Positions 49,873 to 50,965 of a DNA stretch of 50,965 nucleotides are shown here, in pieces. The notes under the pieces are model-generated. The model saw only the letters and a list, made by a program, of their open reading frames with translations. It ran no database searches and was not told the DNA's origin. This stretch comes from Deltaproteobacteria bacterium (GTDB taxonomy: Bacteria > Desulfobacterota > JAENJC01), in the NCBI GenBank assembly GCA_030646755.1, contig JAUSKU010000018.1, forward strand, positions 1-50,965. Reading direction: 5' to 3'. The position numbers were made by a program, and so were the translations under genes. Positions within the stretch are counted from its first letter, which is position 1, and every line of letters starts with the position of its first letter.

Positions 49873-50965
49873 TTATATGATCGGCACTACTGTGATAATG
49901 CTCCAAATCCCTCTTGGCGTGGCAACTTCAACCGCCACTGTTGTTTGTGTCGCCGTCTCAGTCGCGGCAATTTCCACATTAAAACCTATTACTGATGGGC
50001 CAGTTGAGGGGTTTGACTCTGAATCAGAAATGTCTGGTATAGTGGCAGGTGATACGGTGCCTTTGGTTGCTGTAACTGCGATGGTTGTGCCGCCTTCCAG
50101 CTTGTTCAGGTTTCTATCCCCAACTATCACAGTAAATGTGCCGCTGCTCCCTTTAGTTATGCTTGCTGGAGCAGCAGCAAATGACCCGGCAGCAAAGGCG
50201 TTACAGTTGTAGCAGTTAAAAGCATCAGGCAACGGATAAAATACAGGACTCCCGCTGAACACTATCCTCAGGTCATCCCATATCGTTTTTGTCTGCTCGC
50301 AAGTTGGTGGGCTCTGACAGTCGGGACCGTCCCACATGCTGTTCGGAGTGTTGTTCGGCCCGTTCCTGTTCGAATCAAAGATATATTGAAACGGCTTCCC
50401 TGAAGTCAGTCCATCATTCCGCACGCCGTCGTCATTGACATCATAAAAAGGCTCTCCCAGGTCTACAAATCCTTCGGACCTCTTTCCGACCGCACAGACA
50501 GCCCCGCCGCTTACAGAGCTTGCATATCCGTTAGTCACCCCTCCGTCGCACTCGCAGATAGCGCCGAAAGGACAGATTGAAGTGGCATAAGACCGGGTAA
50601 AGAGTCCATCTACATTATCATCAAAGAACCCCTCTTCACCCTGAGTGGTCGCAAGGACAGTCGCCCACCCGTCCCTCGGGTTATATGTAACACCGCCTGA
50701 TGTATACCAGGGTTCGTTGGCTCCGCCGAAATATGCATTTGATATGGAATCCCCGGCTAATCCCCTTGCCACATCCTGTGGCATAGGGTTCTGAGTCCTG
50801 AGGTCAGATTGAGCGATACCGGCTGCGGCTGTGACGGTTGTGGTTGTAACACCCTGTCTCTCTATCGCCCCAGCCTCTGAATAGAAAGATACAGACTGTC
50901 CCTCCAGTACGTTGTAATGTCCAAATCTATCTGCCATATATGCACTGATGGAGCTCTTGATAGTA
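49873..50965 (-). CDS. Partial Ig-like (Big_1) surface protein, C-terminal part
   Basis: The frame is open to the right edge, so only the C-terminal ~364 residues are seen; the internal ATG at 50937 is not necessarily the start. It carries calcium-loop-like stretches (DVNDDGVRNDG, DSNRNGPNNTP), several cysteine clusters (CPFGAICECDGG, CQSPPTCEQ, FNCYNCNAF), and a C-terminal Ig-like domain of invasin/Big_1 type (ASITKGSSGTFTVIVGDRN, then LEGGTTIAVTATKGTVSP). This is likely an exported multi-Ig-domain adhesin or surface-structure protein. Confidence 0.72.
   Translation of the reverse strand, partial: TIKSSISAYMADRFGHYNVLEGQSVSFYSEAGAIERQGVTTTTVTAAAGIAQSDLRTQNPMPQDVARGLAGDSISNAYFGGANEPWYTSGGVTYNPRDGWATVLATTQGEEGFFDDNVDGLFTRSYATSICPFGAICECDGGVTNGYASSVSGGAVCAVGKRSEGFVDLGEPFYDVNDDGVRNDGLTSGKPFQYIFDSNRNGPNNTPNSMWDGPDCQSPPTCEQTKTIWDDLRIVFSGSPVFYPLPDAFNCYNCNAFAAGSFAAAPASITKGSSGTFTVIVGDRNLNKLEGGTTIAVTATKGTVSPATIPDISDSESNPSTGPSVIGFNVEIAATETATQTTVAVEVATPRGIWSIITVVPII

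Overview
The window looks like chromosomal DNA from an uncultured Gram-negative bacterium. Evidence for that is an LPS/surface-glycan locus with an ABC-type polysaccharide exporter, a lipoprotein signal, periplasmic adaptor and exporter genes, and many short palindromic repeats between housekeeping operons. The gene content and the repeat families remind me of Nitrospirota/Desulfobacterota-type genomes, but the phylum is an inference with low confidence.

Region 1 (about 346-34318, all + strand) is one large glycan biosynthesis locus. It opens with sugar-nucleotide genes: a UDP-HexNAc 6-dehydrogenase, a long-form RmlA, a divergent RmlC-like cupin and RmlB, followed by a decayed rmlD tail. Then come the exporter Wzm/Wzt, a sulfotransferase fused to a long coiled coil, a WsaF-like multidomain glycosyltransferase, methyltransferases, a giant membrane protein resembling GT-C enzymes, an FAD-dependent UGM-like protein, Gmd and Fcl for GDP-fucose, several GT2/GT4 enzymes, an AsnB-type amidotransferase, an FG-GAP repeat lipoprotein, two rhamnosyltransferase-like GT2s, a Wzx-type flippase, a second sulfotransferase and a WcaJ-type initiating phosphotransferase. 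Together they suggest a sulfated, methylated polymer with deoxyhexose and possibly uronamide residues. Both ABC-type (Wzm/Wzt) and flippase-type (Wzx) export genes are present, and I recognise no Wzy polymerase.

Region 2 (34346-37491) holds divergent tRNA-Glu and tRNA-Phe genes, homoserine dehydrogenase (+), and on the minus strand an ArsS-like radical SAM enzyme with its AhpD-like partner.

Region 3 (37577-41469, +) is a TetR regulator followed by an adaptor-permease-ATPase exporter in the order known from DevBCA. The exporter genes are strikingly GC-rich compared with their surroundings, so they are probably acquired.

Region 4 (41592-48163, minus strand) is a housekeeping block, read from right to left: TPR protein, roadblock/LC7 protein, Xaa-Pro peptidase, EF-P, AccB, AccC, GcvH and a LipM-like octanoyltransferase. 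Region 5 (48174-50965, minus strand) is accessory: a Uma2-family gene, a DUF2442/DUF4160 pair, a MITE-like palindromic element, a truncated second Uma2 copy and the 3' part of a large Ig-like surface protein that runs off the window.

The observation I consider most novel is the coiled-coil sulfotransferase next to Wzm/Wzt. Its coil carries two internal tandem duplications of exactly 21 and 14 residues (three and two heptads). This suggests a chain-terminating molecular ruler, analogous to WbdD but with sulfation as the cap.
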